Shown here one piece after another: positions 1 to 10,860 of a stretch of DNA of 64,000 bases. The position numbers and the translations under genes are program-made. Under the pieces are notes generated by a model. The model saw nothing but the letters and a program-made list of their open reading frames with translations. It was not told where the DNA came from and made no database searches. The DNA comes from Oscheius tipulae. Its lineage: Eukaryota > Nematoda > Chromadorea > Rhabditida > Rhabditidae. The first letter of the stretch is position 1; every line of letters starts with the position of its first letter. Where the stretch lies: positions 2,852,001 to 2,916,000 of the forward strand of contig JASJZH010000004.1 of the NCBI GenBank assembly GCA_037178975.1, read 5' to 3'.

Positions 1-2960
1 ACTCACAATTTTATGTTTTCCATTGTACTCTTGAGGAACCAAACGGGCGGCTTCAACATGGCCATCTTCAGAGCTGCTTCACAGGCCTTTTGGAAGTTCT
101 CAGCCAGAACAGAAACCTCGAAATAGGTGGCCACATCCCAGTATTCCGAAAGTTGACTCAGGGCTCCTTTCCTTCCAAGCAGAGAATTTAGAACAACAGC
201 GATCTGTTGCATCTCGGCATTGTTTTCGAAATGTTCTCCACTGGCTCGAAGCAGAGTAGTCAAGTTGATTCCACTGTATTCGAGAGGAGACACTTCAAAG
301 GCCCGTCGATACCTGTATACAGCGTTTTTGTTTTACATTTCGGAGTACTGTAGGTGGTGGTGTACGCAATCAAATAATTATTTTTGCATTTGACGCCACT
401 TTATTTCTCTTTTTTTAAATTTCCTTTCTGGTGTTTCCTCTTATTTCTATCCATAAACTATGTTGCAGGAATGAACCGCGTATTCGGGAAACGTAAAGAC
501 GAGCCTCGTCCCTCGCTGAACGACGCGATTCAGACGATTGAAGGGCGCAACGAATCGCTCGAGAAGAAGATTTCTCACGTACGTCTCTTTTCCATTCCTG
601 ATCTACTTCAAAAGGATTCAGTTCGATTTGGAGTTGAAGAAAGTACGCAGCCAGATCAGTAACATGCGCGACGGTCCGAGCAAAGACTTGCTGAAGCAGA
701 AGGCTCTGAGGTTTGTTGGTTTTTGCCTGTGCCAAAAGCACTTCTCAGAATTCTCAAGCAAAAAAGAATGTACGAAGAGCAGCAGGGCCAACTTCATCAG
801 CAAATGTTCAACATGGATCAAACGAATTTTGCCATTCAGGGAATGAAGGATAATCAGGTCAACTACAATGCCATGAAGGACGGCCTCAAAGTCATGCAGA
901 AAGAGTACAAAAAACTAGATATTGATAAGGTTTTTGTGCTTTGAGGTTTAGTAATTCCAGAACTTAGATCGAAAAGTTGAAGGACGAGATGTTCGACATG
1001 ATTACGATGAACAACGAGGTGAACGAGGCTTTCGCCAGTTCATACGACATGCCCGATGTGGATGAGTCTGAACTCGAAGCCGAATTAGCCGCCCTTGGCA
1101 ACGAACTCGATCTCGGAGAGACTGACACCAGCTACATGAACGAAGCACTCAGGGCACCCGTCGTTCCCGAAAATCCGAATATGCCCCTCACAGAAAAAGT
1201 TTGCTCCCTTTGTTTTACAATAAATTTTCAATTTAGAATGCTGAAGGCTTCGAGGTGGACGAATTCGGTCTGCCAAAAGTACCCAACGCCCAGCTCAACT
1301 AGCCTTCCACCGCCCTCCCATTTTCTCCCGGTTTATTTGTAAATTCATAGCTAGGTGAACATTTTTAGACTCACCACTGAATGGCCTTGTTCAACGACTC
1401 CTTGTCCTCGTAGTTGCTGGCTATGAACTTGTCCTTGTAGATTCGGCCAGCCAGACAGATGATGTCCGGACTCAACCCAGCCTGGTCTTCGGTGTTCTCG
1501 ATGATCTCTTCCACAGTCCTCAGAGCCTTCTCGTGATCTCCTTTCTGATTCCGTCTCGTCAAGGCGAAGGCATACAGATAGCGAATATGCGTGATGTCTA
1601 CCACGTTTGTGTTCTTTATGCGACTTAGTTCGTCTATTAGTGAGATCATGGCGTCATAGTTTTGATTGTCTCTGAACATTTCATGTTTTTAGGTTATCTT
1701 CTCTTTACCTGTAGCTTAAGAGGAGTCTGTGCAACGTCTCCCTCGACAAAACGTCCGGATTGTCCAGTCGCATCCTCATCTTATCCAAGAACTCGTTCAG
1801 TTCTGTCGGCTCTCGAATCTCGCGCGATTTTCTCAAATCAGCGAGGAATTTCTCTTTAGCTTGTGCTCTAAACTTCTTTCTTCTTTCAGATTCCCTCAAA
1901 AACCCACATTGCTTCGACCTGGACGTTTTTGAAGGCTTGTTTGAGGACGGTTTTGAAGTTCTTCATGCTGGTCTTTGGATTGATTTCCTCTCCTTTCGCT
2001 TTTTCATAGCAGACCAAACTGTGGGAATCGGGACAATTGGTGTAGAGGATCATCGGAATGTGTTCATGCGTCCTTTTCAGGGCGTCTATCACTCGAAACT
2101 CTGCATCTGGAGCCATATAGGTGATGATCATGTTACAGCTCTGTTTCATGCTCTCTCGGACTCCTGGAAATCAGTTGTTTTGCTTTAAATTAGTCTTTTT
2201 CAATCTCTCTTTTTCAAGAAAATACTCACCAATATGGTAGCACAGACTCGGCTGTTGGTGAGTAACCGTCACATCGACCACAGCCACATCTGCGTTGTAG
2301 AAGGTGTCCAAGGTCGATGTCTCTCCAAAGTCCAGACGCTCAAACTCGAGTTTCTGAATACAATGTTGTCTACCCCATTGTTTAGAGCAAAGCACCGTGA
2401 GATTAACATTGAGCGAGTCGGCGACCTTCTGTACATCTTTGAGAGCGATGTCTCTGACGACGTAGTTCCGCTTGACCTTCTCGTCAATGACCAAGACGAC
2501 TTGAAGACGTCTGTTCGGGTTGTTCTTGTCGATGGAATGAGCTGGCGAACAGTTGTTGCTATTACGGAATCCGTTCCGCGGCTGAAAACGGAATATGTCA
2601 GTCCAATTTGGCATTATGTCCGAGGAGTTATTGTCTTTTTTTGGTAGCAGATGACTCTGTTTTAGTAGGGTGTCTTTCTAGATAGTAAGTACCCCCTACA
2701 AGAGTCTCTGGAGGCAGTTTCCTACCAGATCTTATGGTATGAACTGTCCAAAAACTGTTCTTATCAGTTTGTCCCTCACCGTCCTCTACAACTGTCTCTC
2801 TGAAGGTGAGAAAGGAACGTACCGTGGGCTCTGTGCTAGCGCCGTCGGCCTTGGCGGACATAGCTGGAGAAGGACATCGGTTGGCCAGTCCCTGTAAGCT
2901 TTTGGACGTAACAAGAGACAGGAATCTGGTGTCGGAAGACGTATTCCGATCAAGCGACAT
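1..2960 (-). CDS. MAP3K5: ASK1-like MAP kinase kinase kinase (MAP3K5/15 family), N-terminal half, partial
   Basis: Stress-activated MAP3K of the ASK family (nsy-1 in C. elegans), upstream of JNK/p38. On the minus strand the exons read from about 2640 to the left edge; the kinase domain lies outside the window. Recognisable ASK1 stretches in order are LDFGETSTLDTFYNADVAVV, RVIDALKRTHEHIPMILY, ETLHRLLLSYR, IRYLYAFALTRRNQKGDHEKAL, CLAGRIYKDKF and SPLEYSGINLTTLL, then KPPVWFLKS. These are the thioredoxin-binding, TRAFs-binding and TPR-like regions. Clear boundaries are the exon ending at 1375 and the next running from 312 leftward, which join in phase (Trp-Tyr-Arg-Arg). The extreme N-terminus is uncertain: an open stretch 2650-2960 starting with ATG at 2960, just after an AG, is a candidate, but I could not join it in frame to the ATG region at 2614. 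The 1-kb intron 313-1374 contains CHMP5 on the other strand. Confidence 0.9.
471..1302 (+). CDS. CHMP5: Charged multivesicular body protein 5 (ESCRT-III)
   Basis: ESCRT-III-associated Snf7-family protein that acts with VPS4/LIP5 in multivesicular body formation. Five exons join in phase: 471-578, 622-710, 749-929, 968-1198 and 1237-1302, giving 224 residues against about 219 in human. The N-terminus MNRVFGKRKDEPRPSLNDAI, the core MRDGPSKDLLKQKALRILKQK, the acidic ELEAELAALGNELDL and the C-terminal VDEFGLPKVP are all typical of CHMP5. Introns are 38 to 43 bases. The start codon lies two bases after a good 3' splice site (tgttgcag), which suggests trans-splicing or a 5'UTR intron. The whole gene sits inside a MAP3K intron on the opposite strand. 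Confidence 0.95.
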
Positions 2961-3005
2961 TGTTCTGATGAATAGAGGGGCGGGGACAGGAGGAGACGAC
3001 GACAA

Positions 3006-5507
3006 CTACCGTCGTGGATTCGGTCAGAAGGTAATTAGACTGGGAGCTAGGTCACGCACAAAAAGGGGGATCCAGAATGGAGGAAAAAGACTAATCAAAC
3101 AAGAGGCAGAGAATATGAGGGGAAGAGGGTGAACATTGGAAAGGGTAGCCCAGAAGGGTGAGAGAACAATGGTTGTGAATCAGTAGACGGGCCGACAGAA
3201 CAACAGAGAGAAAAGATTAATCATTGCAACTTGTAGCTCGTGGAGGAAAGAACATTCTGGGTTAGAGGCGATTCAGGAGAGCGAGAGTTCTGAGGGGAAA
3301 TAGACTCCAAACTTGATTAGTAATATGGAAGTTGCCGAAAAACAAAAACTATAATTGGTTGCAAACTTTGGAGCACTTCAATTCGAATGGGACAATTGTA
3401 GAGGCTACCACAAAACGAGACTCTTCACACCAGAGATCGCCTCCGACAACAGTTCTTTAAAAGCAAACTTCAAAGGCTATAGAGGACACAAAATAGTGAG
3501 ATCTTCTCCATCGAGAAGAGTGACTAACCAAAGATCTCTCATCGAAATATAAACACTGAATCGATTACCTTTCGCGGAGACATGGTGTTTCACTGGTTGA
3601 AATATAGAACGTTTGGTTTAAGAGTTTAGCAGGTGCGACTGGAATGCTGTTTATGTCAATTGGATTGATCGGAAGGTCTGTTTGTTATTTTTGAGAGAGT
3701 GATCTTTGGCACTAAAGAACGAGGCAAACATGGGTACAGCTGTGTCTACGGGGGCAGACTGATACGGAAGAGACCTCTGCAAAACAGGAGAGAGGTTACA
3801 ATTGTTTTACGTAATGAAAGAGGTTCTGTGAGTGAGGGAGAGAGAGAGAGAGAAAGAGAGAGCACCCCGATCAGGATAATCCAGCCGGTTAAACCCCCGT
3901 TTTGGGGGGAAGTTTCGTGGGGAAAGACTCGGAATCGGATTGCCCACACGGAAAGATGTCTCATATTCATCGAGGAGACGGTCTCTTTGGATCTTTTGTG
4001 ACTGGAGCTGGAGTCGAAAAGTAGTGTTTGTTGTTGGTGGAAAAGAGAAGAAGACGAAGAGACACCTTATCTCGGAAAGAGAGAGAAGAAGGAGATACGA
4101 ATAAAGAAGTAGAAAAAGACTCGACCAGCTGCACGGAGAGTTCAGCTGTCTCTCGCGCAATTCTAAGCACTGAACTTCCACTCGATTGGAACAAGAAGAT
4201 GTTTTCCAAAATGGATAGAGAGAGAGGACATAAAAATGGGGAGATGTCTTTTTGATAAGGAGAAATGTTGTGCTCGGACTGGACCAACCGAACTGCCTTC
4301 TAGAGAACAACTTTGATACTAAGAGATGGTGACAGTTGCTATTCTGGGAGTAGTCTCTATTCTTCTAGGGAAGTCTCAAGAAAATGGGAGAGAGTCACGA
4401 GGAGAGAGAGAGTACATCCAGTGAGGACTTCCTGAGCAACGAGATCGCTACTTAGGCAGCCTACTTAGTCATTCGATGCACTTCCAGGAACTTAGAAAGA
4501 GAATCTGACATGTTTGGGGGAACGATTTTGAATCAGGAAAAAGCACTAGAATTCTGCATTGGGAATGGCTCCCACGACCATCATAACTAATGAGCTCATC
4601 GGAGCATTCGGATAAAAAACGAGCTCAGAAGTCTGGACTAATTCTCGAGAAACAAGAGGATTACACCCTCTACATCCCATCATTCGACACTTTGCGGGAA
4701 TACAGAAAAAGTTAACAAAACAGGGGGAAGAATCGCAATAAAAGAGGAATTGACCGAATGGAGAGCAATTAAAAGGAGGGGAGAAATGGACAACGGGTTG
4801 GGTACGAGAGTCGAGAAATCAATAAATCAGGCGAGACGCGAGGCGGATCACAAGGGCGAGTGGTCGGGCGCTCCTCTCGGCCGAAAAAAAGAGGCTTTCC
4901 TCTCCGGATGAGGAGGAGGAAGTGGCCTTCAATATTGGAAAACAGAAAAGCGCGCTGAGACCCGCCACGGCCCGAAAAAGCCGATGATTGGCAGCTGAGA
5001 GAGAGAGAGATAGGAATGTCTAACGATGGGAATTCGCGAGGGAAACGAGTCGCCTCGTGGGAATTTCCGCATGTTTCCCAGGTCAAATGCGGGTTTTGAA
5101 GAACAACTAAAAGAGAGAGTGTCTGTTCGACAAACTGGCAGGCTACGCACTACAGCCGGAAAACCCCCCAACTGGGTGAGAGAGAGACATCAATTGATTG
5201 TACTGTACGATTGAAACGGAAGATATTCAGAGACAAAACACAGACCCGGGCAAGACATAACATTCAAAGGATTGTTTTCTTAAAATTTGATTGGTTTTGG
5301 TATGCAGAGCACTTTTAAACACACTCTGTGTGTGAGCTAGAATTCACGCAAAACTGACATCATGAAATGTGTGAACAGCATGGAATAGAAGCTATAATTC
5401 CTAGCTGTTCGACGTGGAGGGGTTTCTCCCTGGTAGATATCACAGGACTCATATCCGGTCTTCTCCGTTGTAAAAATGGCATTCGATTCGTTCTTCACAC
5501 CCACAAC
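3006..5507. other. Gene-free purine-rich interval
   Basis: No ORF here resembles a known protein or shows the short-intron exon pattern of the neighbours. The plus strand is strongly purine-rich from about 3700 to 5200, with a (GA)n tract near 3834-3862 and smaller GAGAGA runs near 4400 and 5000. It separates the start of the MAP3K from the secreted-protein gene, so it probably holds the regulatory DNA of both. Confidence 0.5.
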
Positions 5508-6449
5508 ATGCGTCAAAATAGGTTTCTCCTCCTTCTGACGCTGTTCTATACTGGTCAGTTGAGTTCAGGTCTTGTAACCGTGTTCTTTTCAGTTCTCTCA
5601 GAAGAAAGAAAAGTCAAGGATCCTTTCGAGTCTAGAGATAGCCAGCCGTGAGTGGTCCCGAGTTGACCTATGGCACGGCGTGTTACGCCTATGTAAAAGG
5701 CGTCGCCAATTTTTCTCGCGCCAACTTCCTATTTCGAGGGCGGGAATTCAAAATTGTTGCATACTGTACTTAAGAATAAGAGCGGCATTTGCGCCCGGTT
5801 TGAAAAAGTGGTGACGCCCATAGCACGCCGTGATGGTCCTTTTCAGAAAGAGAGTTTGGGAGAACTGGGATCCGGAGCCAGTACCCTTTCCACATTATAC
5901 CAAGGAGAAGAAGAAAGAACAGACAATATCGGTAAGGCATTGACTCATTCTTCTGAGAGACTATCCAGTGGCCAGAGTCTACATCCTCTTCTAAAGGTCC
6001 TCTGCCTCCTCTGGAATTACCCGATCCGAACCATCAAGGTCTATTGAAGGACATCGGAGGAATCAGTAGATTCTTTATCAAGTTTTGTCTTATGAGAGAC
6101 TACAGACGTTGGATTTGGAGTCGGTGTTGGAGTCCCTGGAAATGACCCTGTCAGTGTCGGAACTAGAGTTGGAGTAGATTTCGGAGGGTCAGGTCTGGCT
6201 GGAGGAGTTCCGATTGGAGAGAACATCTTCCCGAGACGGGGCGAGCAGCACAGTCTCAATGACTATGACGGAAACAAGCAGCTGATTGTGCCAGACAAGG
6301 CCTCCAAGTGGATACAGGCTGTTCGGGTTAGTGACCAGTCATGCATGTACAGTATTTATTCGATTCAGGAAGGGAGAATCCGTCTGGTCAAGTACCAACA
6401 ACCGAAAACGCTAGTGGGCATCAATGGAGGAATCGGTATCGGCAAATGA
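5508..6449 (+). CDS. Unrecognised secreted protein, Gly/Val-rich
   Basis: I do not recognise the family. A consistent chain of exons in phase is 5508-5553, 5593-5647, 5847-5931, about 5969-6065 and 6106-6449 (the last may be split by a 42-base intron at 6327-6368). It begins with a signal peptide, MRQNRFLLLLTLFYT, followed by charged sequence ending in SRDSQP, then KRVWENWDPEPVPFPHYTK, a Pro-rich part (SKGPLPPLELPDPNHQG) and a Gly/Val-rich stretch (GGINVGFGVGVGVPGN) before a basic C-terminus. Support comes from the phase agreement at every junction and from sensible codons. The 5932 intron end is ambiguous (acceptor at 5959 or 5968). Its longest intron, 5648-5846, contains an inverted repeat. 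Function unknown; extracellular or cuticular role possible. Confidence 0.55.
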
Positions 6450-7558
6450 TCTCAGTATTTATGAAACATTGTTTCATTGAACTGTAACTATCACCCTGCT
6501 TGGAACTTTTCCAAAGCTAATCAGACAGTCAGATCGTCTAGGCTCCACCGGGTCAAGGTCAGTCTGAGGTACAAGACTACAGACTCTTCTTCATTGTCAT
6601 CATCTTCGTTACAATCATTCTTTCAATATCGACCTTTGGATGAAGTTACGAGTTCTTAAGTTCGAACCGACTTCTCCAAAAGGGACCCATTTCAGACATT
6701 CTTTGGTCTTCTTCGCAAGGAAGTAGAAGCAGTGCTTGAATCAATCTATTTTGGCTTCTTGCGTCTCCAAAGATCCTCATGGCCCTTTGCTTTCCTGTGA
6801 AAAACCTTTCTCAAAACTTTCTTCGCCTCCCAGTCAGTCTTTCCCAACGCCACGCCTTTGCCTATCTGAACCATCTTCTCGTGTACTCTCTTCCGATATC
6901 GTCCCATCTCCTCCCGTCGAAGGTCGTCTCTCTTTGGTCTTTTCCTCCCGAGAGCCGCCCGACCAACGGGGCACAACGATCGATCGGCCCAAACAAACTC
7001 TAATATAGGTCGTCGAGTGCGTTTGACCTGACCTTTGCTCTGTTCTATACCAAAGGAGCTCTGTTTCAAGAGCACTTTTCCTCCGAAGATAACTGTTAAA
7101 AGAATTCTTATCTTTGCTCTTTTATCATCTTTTTTGGATCTTCTTTGGTGGAAATCGAGAGCAGAAACGTAGCGAATAAAAGTTCCTCGATGCAAAAGGG
7201 CGTTCTCTGAACTTTCTTTTTATAATTCGCGTGGGGATTTGCGAGATTTTTCTGTCTGGACAGAGTGAATAAGCCGATAGCTTATAAGTGGGTTTTAGAA
7301 CAGTCTAACTGCCTCTCCCACTATCGATTTCCAACGAAATTAGTCTCAATCGAGGAGTCTCGGCAAGAGAATCCATCTGCCAGTTCCAAATCTGTCCTTA
7401 TCACTATTCCATTGTCCTTCCTTCCCAACAATCACCCCACAAAGTTCTCCGAACGGGCGCTTATCGTGCCACGCGCACAAAACGGCTGCCCGTCTAGCAG
7501 ACTGTTTGCCTCTCTCTTCTCTTTCTCTTTTTTTTGCTGATTCGTATTGTTTCAGAGA
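6450..7558. other. Interval upstream of IDH1
   Basis: No supported gene. A 149-codon minus-strand ORF at 6746-7195 is open but basic, low in complexity, without relatives I recognise and without splice context. A pyrimidine-rich run ending in tttcag at 7554 is the 3' splice site just before the IDH1 start codon. Confidence 0.5.
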
Positions 7559-8993
7559 ATGGTTGGCAAGATCAAGGGAGGAGATGTCGTCGAGATGCAG
7601 GGAGACGAGATGACCCGAATCATCTGGGACCTGATCAAGGAGAAACTCATCTTCCCCTACGTCGATCTCGACATCCACTTTTTCGATCTGGGTATTGAGC
7701 ACCGTGATGCTACCGATGACAAAGGTCAGAGTGATCGTTGATCCCATCAGTATCATTCTCTTCAGTCACCACCGATGCTGCCGAGGCTACTCTAAAGTAC
7801 AATGTGGCCGTCAAGTGTGCCACAATCACCCCCGATGAGGCTAGAGTAGAAGAGTTTAAGCTGAAGAAGATGTGGAAAAGTCCCAACGGAACTATCAGAA
7901 ACATCCTCGGAGGAACTGTCTTCAGAGAGCCAATCATTGTCAAGAACGTGCCCCGTCTCGTCAACACCTGGACAAAGCCTATCATCATCGGAAGACACGC
8001 TCACGCCGATCAGTACAAGGCTACCGACTTTGTCGTTCCCGGCTCCGGCAAACTCCAGATCCGCTTCGTTGGAGACAACGGAGAGGTCATCGAGCACGAG
8101 GTCTTCCAGGTACTTGTCCTGTTCTTTCAGTTTCAAATGTTTCGTTCCAGTTCAAAGGACCCGGAGTGTCTCTCTCCATGTACAATACTGACGAGTCCAT
8201 CAGAGACTTTGCTCACGCCTCCTTCCAGTACGCCCTCCAGAGAAACTATCCTTTGTACCTCTCTACCAAGAACACCATCCTGAAGAAGTACGACGGTCGC
8301 TTCAAGGATATCTTCGCCGAGATCTATGTGAATCTCAGCCCTCAATCATTCAAAAATATTCTCTTCAGGCCTCTGACTACGAGCAGAAGTTCAAGGCTGC
8401 CGGTATCTGGTATGAGCACAGACTCATCGATGACATGGTCGCCCAAGCCATGAAGAGTGACGGAGGCTTCGTATGGGCCTGCAAGAACTACGACGGAGAT
8501 GTTCAATCTGACTCTGTTGCTCAGGGATATGGATCTCTCGGTCTCATGACCTCAGTCCTGATCTGTCCCGATGGAAAGACTGTCGAGGCCGAGGCTGCTC
8601 ATGGAACTGTTGTAAGTTTACCCTTTGTGTTCGGTTTGCAATGGCAATTCAGACTCGTCACTACAGACAACACCAGAAGGGACAGGAGACTTCCACCAAC
8701 CCCATTGGTTTGTTCTTCAATATACATTCACGAATATCCCCTTGTCAGCCTCCATCTTCGCCTGGTCTCGCGGTCTCTCCCACAGAGCCAAGCTCGACAG
8801 CAATGCTGCCTTGGCCAAATTCGCTGAGAATCTCGAGGCTACCTGCATCGAGACCATGGAAGCCGGTTTCTTGACCAAGGATCTGGCCATCTGCATCAAG
8901 GGAATGGACGCTGTTACCCGTGCCGACTATCTCAACACCTTCGAGTTCCTCGACAAACTGGCAGAGAACTTGGCCAAGAAACAGGCCCAGTAA
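7559..8993 (+). CDS. IDH1: NADP-dependent isocitrate dehydrogenase, cytosolic
   Basis: Oxidative decarboxylation of isocitrate to 2-oxoglutarate with NADP. Six exons in phase: 7559-7724, 7766-8109, 8151-8327, 8369-8611, 8653-8707 and 8749-8993, giving 409 residues (human IDH1 414). Family sequence is present throughout: [20 protein letters not shown], then [20 protein letters not shown] with the substrate-binding Ser/Asn/Arg, [39 protein letters not shown] with metal-binding Asp residues, and [14 protein letters not shown] for NADP. There is no mitochondrial presequence and no obvious C-terminal peroxisomal signal (it ends KKQAQ). The ATG follows a 3' splice site by three bases (tttcag-aga). 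The gene converges on the mucin-like gene: the two stop codons are about 80 bases apart, so the 3'UTRs probably overlap. Confidence 0.97.
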
Positions 8994-9074
8994 GAAATAT
9001 GTGATATCCCCGATAAAATACTGTGATTCGACTAATACAGAGACCTATTTCCGAAGCTCTTTATTTAGTGCATT

Positions 9075-9815
9075 TCAGAGCTTCTTCTTGCCATACGATA
9101 TGTCCGACTTCTTCTTATTGAGATTCATATCCTCGCCACTTTCCGTCATCTCGCCCGTCTTCTCCTCGCTCCTGCTCTTCTTGTTCTTCTTCACCGAGTC
9201 GTTCTGTTTGAGTTTCTTACAAGAGACGACGATGCCGATGGTTCCGGCCACTATTCCCACGATCGACAGTATAAGCAGGCCCCAGAGCAGTGCCGGGCTA
9301 CCACTCCCTGTCTTGCTTTTTCCAGATCCCTCAGTTACATTCTGAGACAAGACCGAGCTGCCGCCACTCTCCAGATCTTCTGCCGAAACTTTTCCTCCCG
9401 AACCACTCGAAGTTCCCCAAGAAGACGTCGAATCGACCGTAGTCACCTCCTCATTGGCAGTTGGAGGAACCGTGCTGGTCGAGACAATTGTTGTGAGAGT
9501 GCTCGTGCGAACTGTGGTCGTGCTGGCCGTGGTGGTAGTTGCGGCTGGAGTAGTTGTGGTCGTGGTAGTATTCATTGTGGTCGTAGGTGGAGCAGTAGTC
9601 GTCGGGGTGCTTGTGGTAGTCGTAGTTGTATAATCAGTAGTCTTCCCGATTGTAGAGCTGCTGACTACGGTAGAATTGATCTTTGTATCCGCGATCGTAC
9701 TGTTCGCGATGGCCGGGGATAAACCAGATCCAAGCAGGAAGTCCTCGTCATTGAAGTCGGCAGTAGTAGACAACACCAGGACGGCGAACAGAAGACACGT
9801 CCAAAACCTCATCAT
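9075..9815 (-). CDS. Mucin-like type I membrane protein (Thr-rich)
   Basis: About 246 residues, start taken as the ATG pair at 9815 ([20 protein letters not shown], a signal peptide). Next comes a Thr-rich mucin-like region with long TTTTT runs, then a Ser/Gly-rich stem ([17 protein letters not shown]), one membrane span ([20 protein letters not shown]) and a basic, Ser-containing cytoplasmic tail ending in KKKL. NST and NVT sequons are present. The likely role is a heavily O-glycosylated surface protein; no family is recognised. A diverged second copy with broken frame lies at 42369-43160 inside ATIC. The neighbour at 9924-10860 is upstream on the same strand, with only 109 bases from its stop to this start and a possible 3' splice site (gtttcag) between them, so the two may be one operon. 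Confidence 0.8.
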   Translation of the reverse strand: MMRFWTCLLFAVLVLSTTADFNDEDFLLGSGLSPAIANSTIADTKINSTVVSSSTIGKTTDYTTTTTTSTPTTTAPPTTTMNTTTTTTTPAATTTTASTTTVRTSTLTTIVSTSTVPPTANEEVTTVDSTSSWGTSSGSGGKVSAEDLESGGSSVLSQNVTEGSGKSKTGSGSPALLWGLLILSIVGIVAGTIGIVVSCKKLKQNDSVKKNKKSRSEEKTGEMTESGEDMNLNKKKSDISYGKKKL

Positions 9816-9923
9816 CCACCAGAGACTGACTCTTTGGAGAGCTCTCGGTACCTGAAACTTACTCTTGACAGGCAAAGTAGTTAAATTAGTAGTGTTTTAT
9901 TGTACAGTGAAAATATACAAAGA

Positions 9924-10860
9924 CTATTCGACTTGTTCATGACAAATCTCTGCGAATTCGGGTGCTCGAAGGGCGTTCTTAATCATCTTCTTCAGGAGAG
10001 AGTAACGAGGCAGAATCGGCAGATTCCTCGTGGCCTCGTATCTGCTGTACAGATGTTTGACCAACTTCCTCAGGCCTTGATACTTCTTCAACAAACGATG
10101 CATCTGGATCGAGAGAGCCTCGGCCTCGCGTTGAAGCTCCTCGGTCTTTCTGGCTAAACAACTTTTTAGACCTCTGTCTTTCCTCATCGACTCACTTCTG
10201 ATGGCATCATAAAGAGTTCCGTCCAGCCTGCTTTCCGATTTTATGGCCACAGCTCCCAACAAGGCTCCGATTCCCGAAGGCTGTGGATTCGGGGTACCTT
10301 CGAGCAGTTCCACTACTCGAGCCACATAATCTATATTCTCTTCTCCAGGATCTTGTGGAGGAACCTCTAACAGTTTCCAGTATTGTTTCTCCAGAACTAC
10401 CACCTAGAAGCACTTGTTTGAAAGAGAAAGGACCAAGCCGCACATCGCGTAACCCTGATTGAAGTTTGGAATAGCGAACGAGGGCGTTGTTGGCCTTCGA
10501 GTGGAGATACTCATCTTGGAGCTGTTTCAGAGAATTCTTCAACTTCCTGTACGACTCAAGTACCCGAAGACGAGTTCTGTGGAGCTTGTATACTGCCGTG
10601 ATCAGTGCATCTCTTCCCTGGCCTGAAATAACTCAAAGACTTTTGTTTGTTTCCGTCTACGGCGTGTCAAAACGTGCCAGACAAATGAGTACCATGGGAC
10701 GGGGGACAATGAATTGTCGGGTAGGAAGTGGGTTCCCATTCCCCGTTACGAATCTTTCCATCCCCCGGAGAGTAAGTTTTTCAGAAATCAACTTACGAGC
10801 AGGACTGTTGACTGACTCTGATGTGCCCTCGCGGGCCATAGAGAGAAGAATTTGGAACAT
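9924..10860 (-). CDS. Coiled-coil protein, family not recognised
   Basis: A chain of minus-strand exons: 10797-10860, then 10622 down to about 10440, about 10403 down to 10197, and about 10154 down to 9924, with introns of 37 to 175 bases. The protein (MFQILLSMAREGTSES...) is about 270 residues, helical and charged: TRLRVLESYRKLKNSLKQLQ, VLEKQYWKLLEVPPQDPGEE, RKTEELQREAEALSIQMHRL and LPRYSLLKKMIKNALRAPEF. Such sequence is usual for cytoskeletal, centrosomal or kinetochore proteins, but no signature is visible and I do not assign a function. The ATG follows atttcag by three bases, the same arrangement as IDH1. Confidence 0.7.

Noticed and set aside
3834-3862. GA repeat as a possible regulatory element
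   Set aside because: Simple-sequence tract; similar GA or CT tracts recur at 16734 and 17605, so no specific function can be inferred.
6746-7195. 149-codon minus-strand ORF upstream of IDH1
   Set aside because: Basic, low-complexity translation, no family resemblance, no splice or start context.
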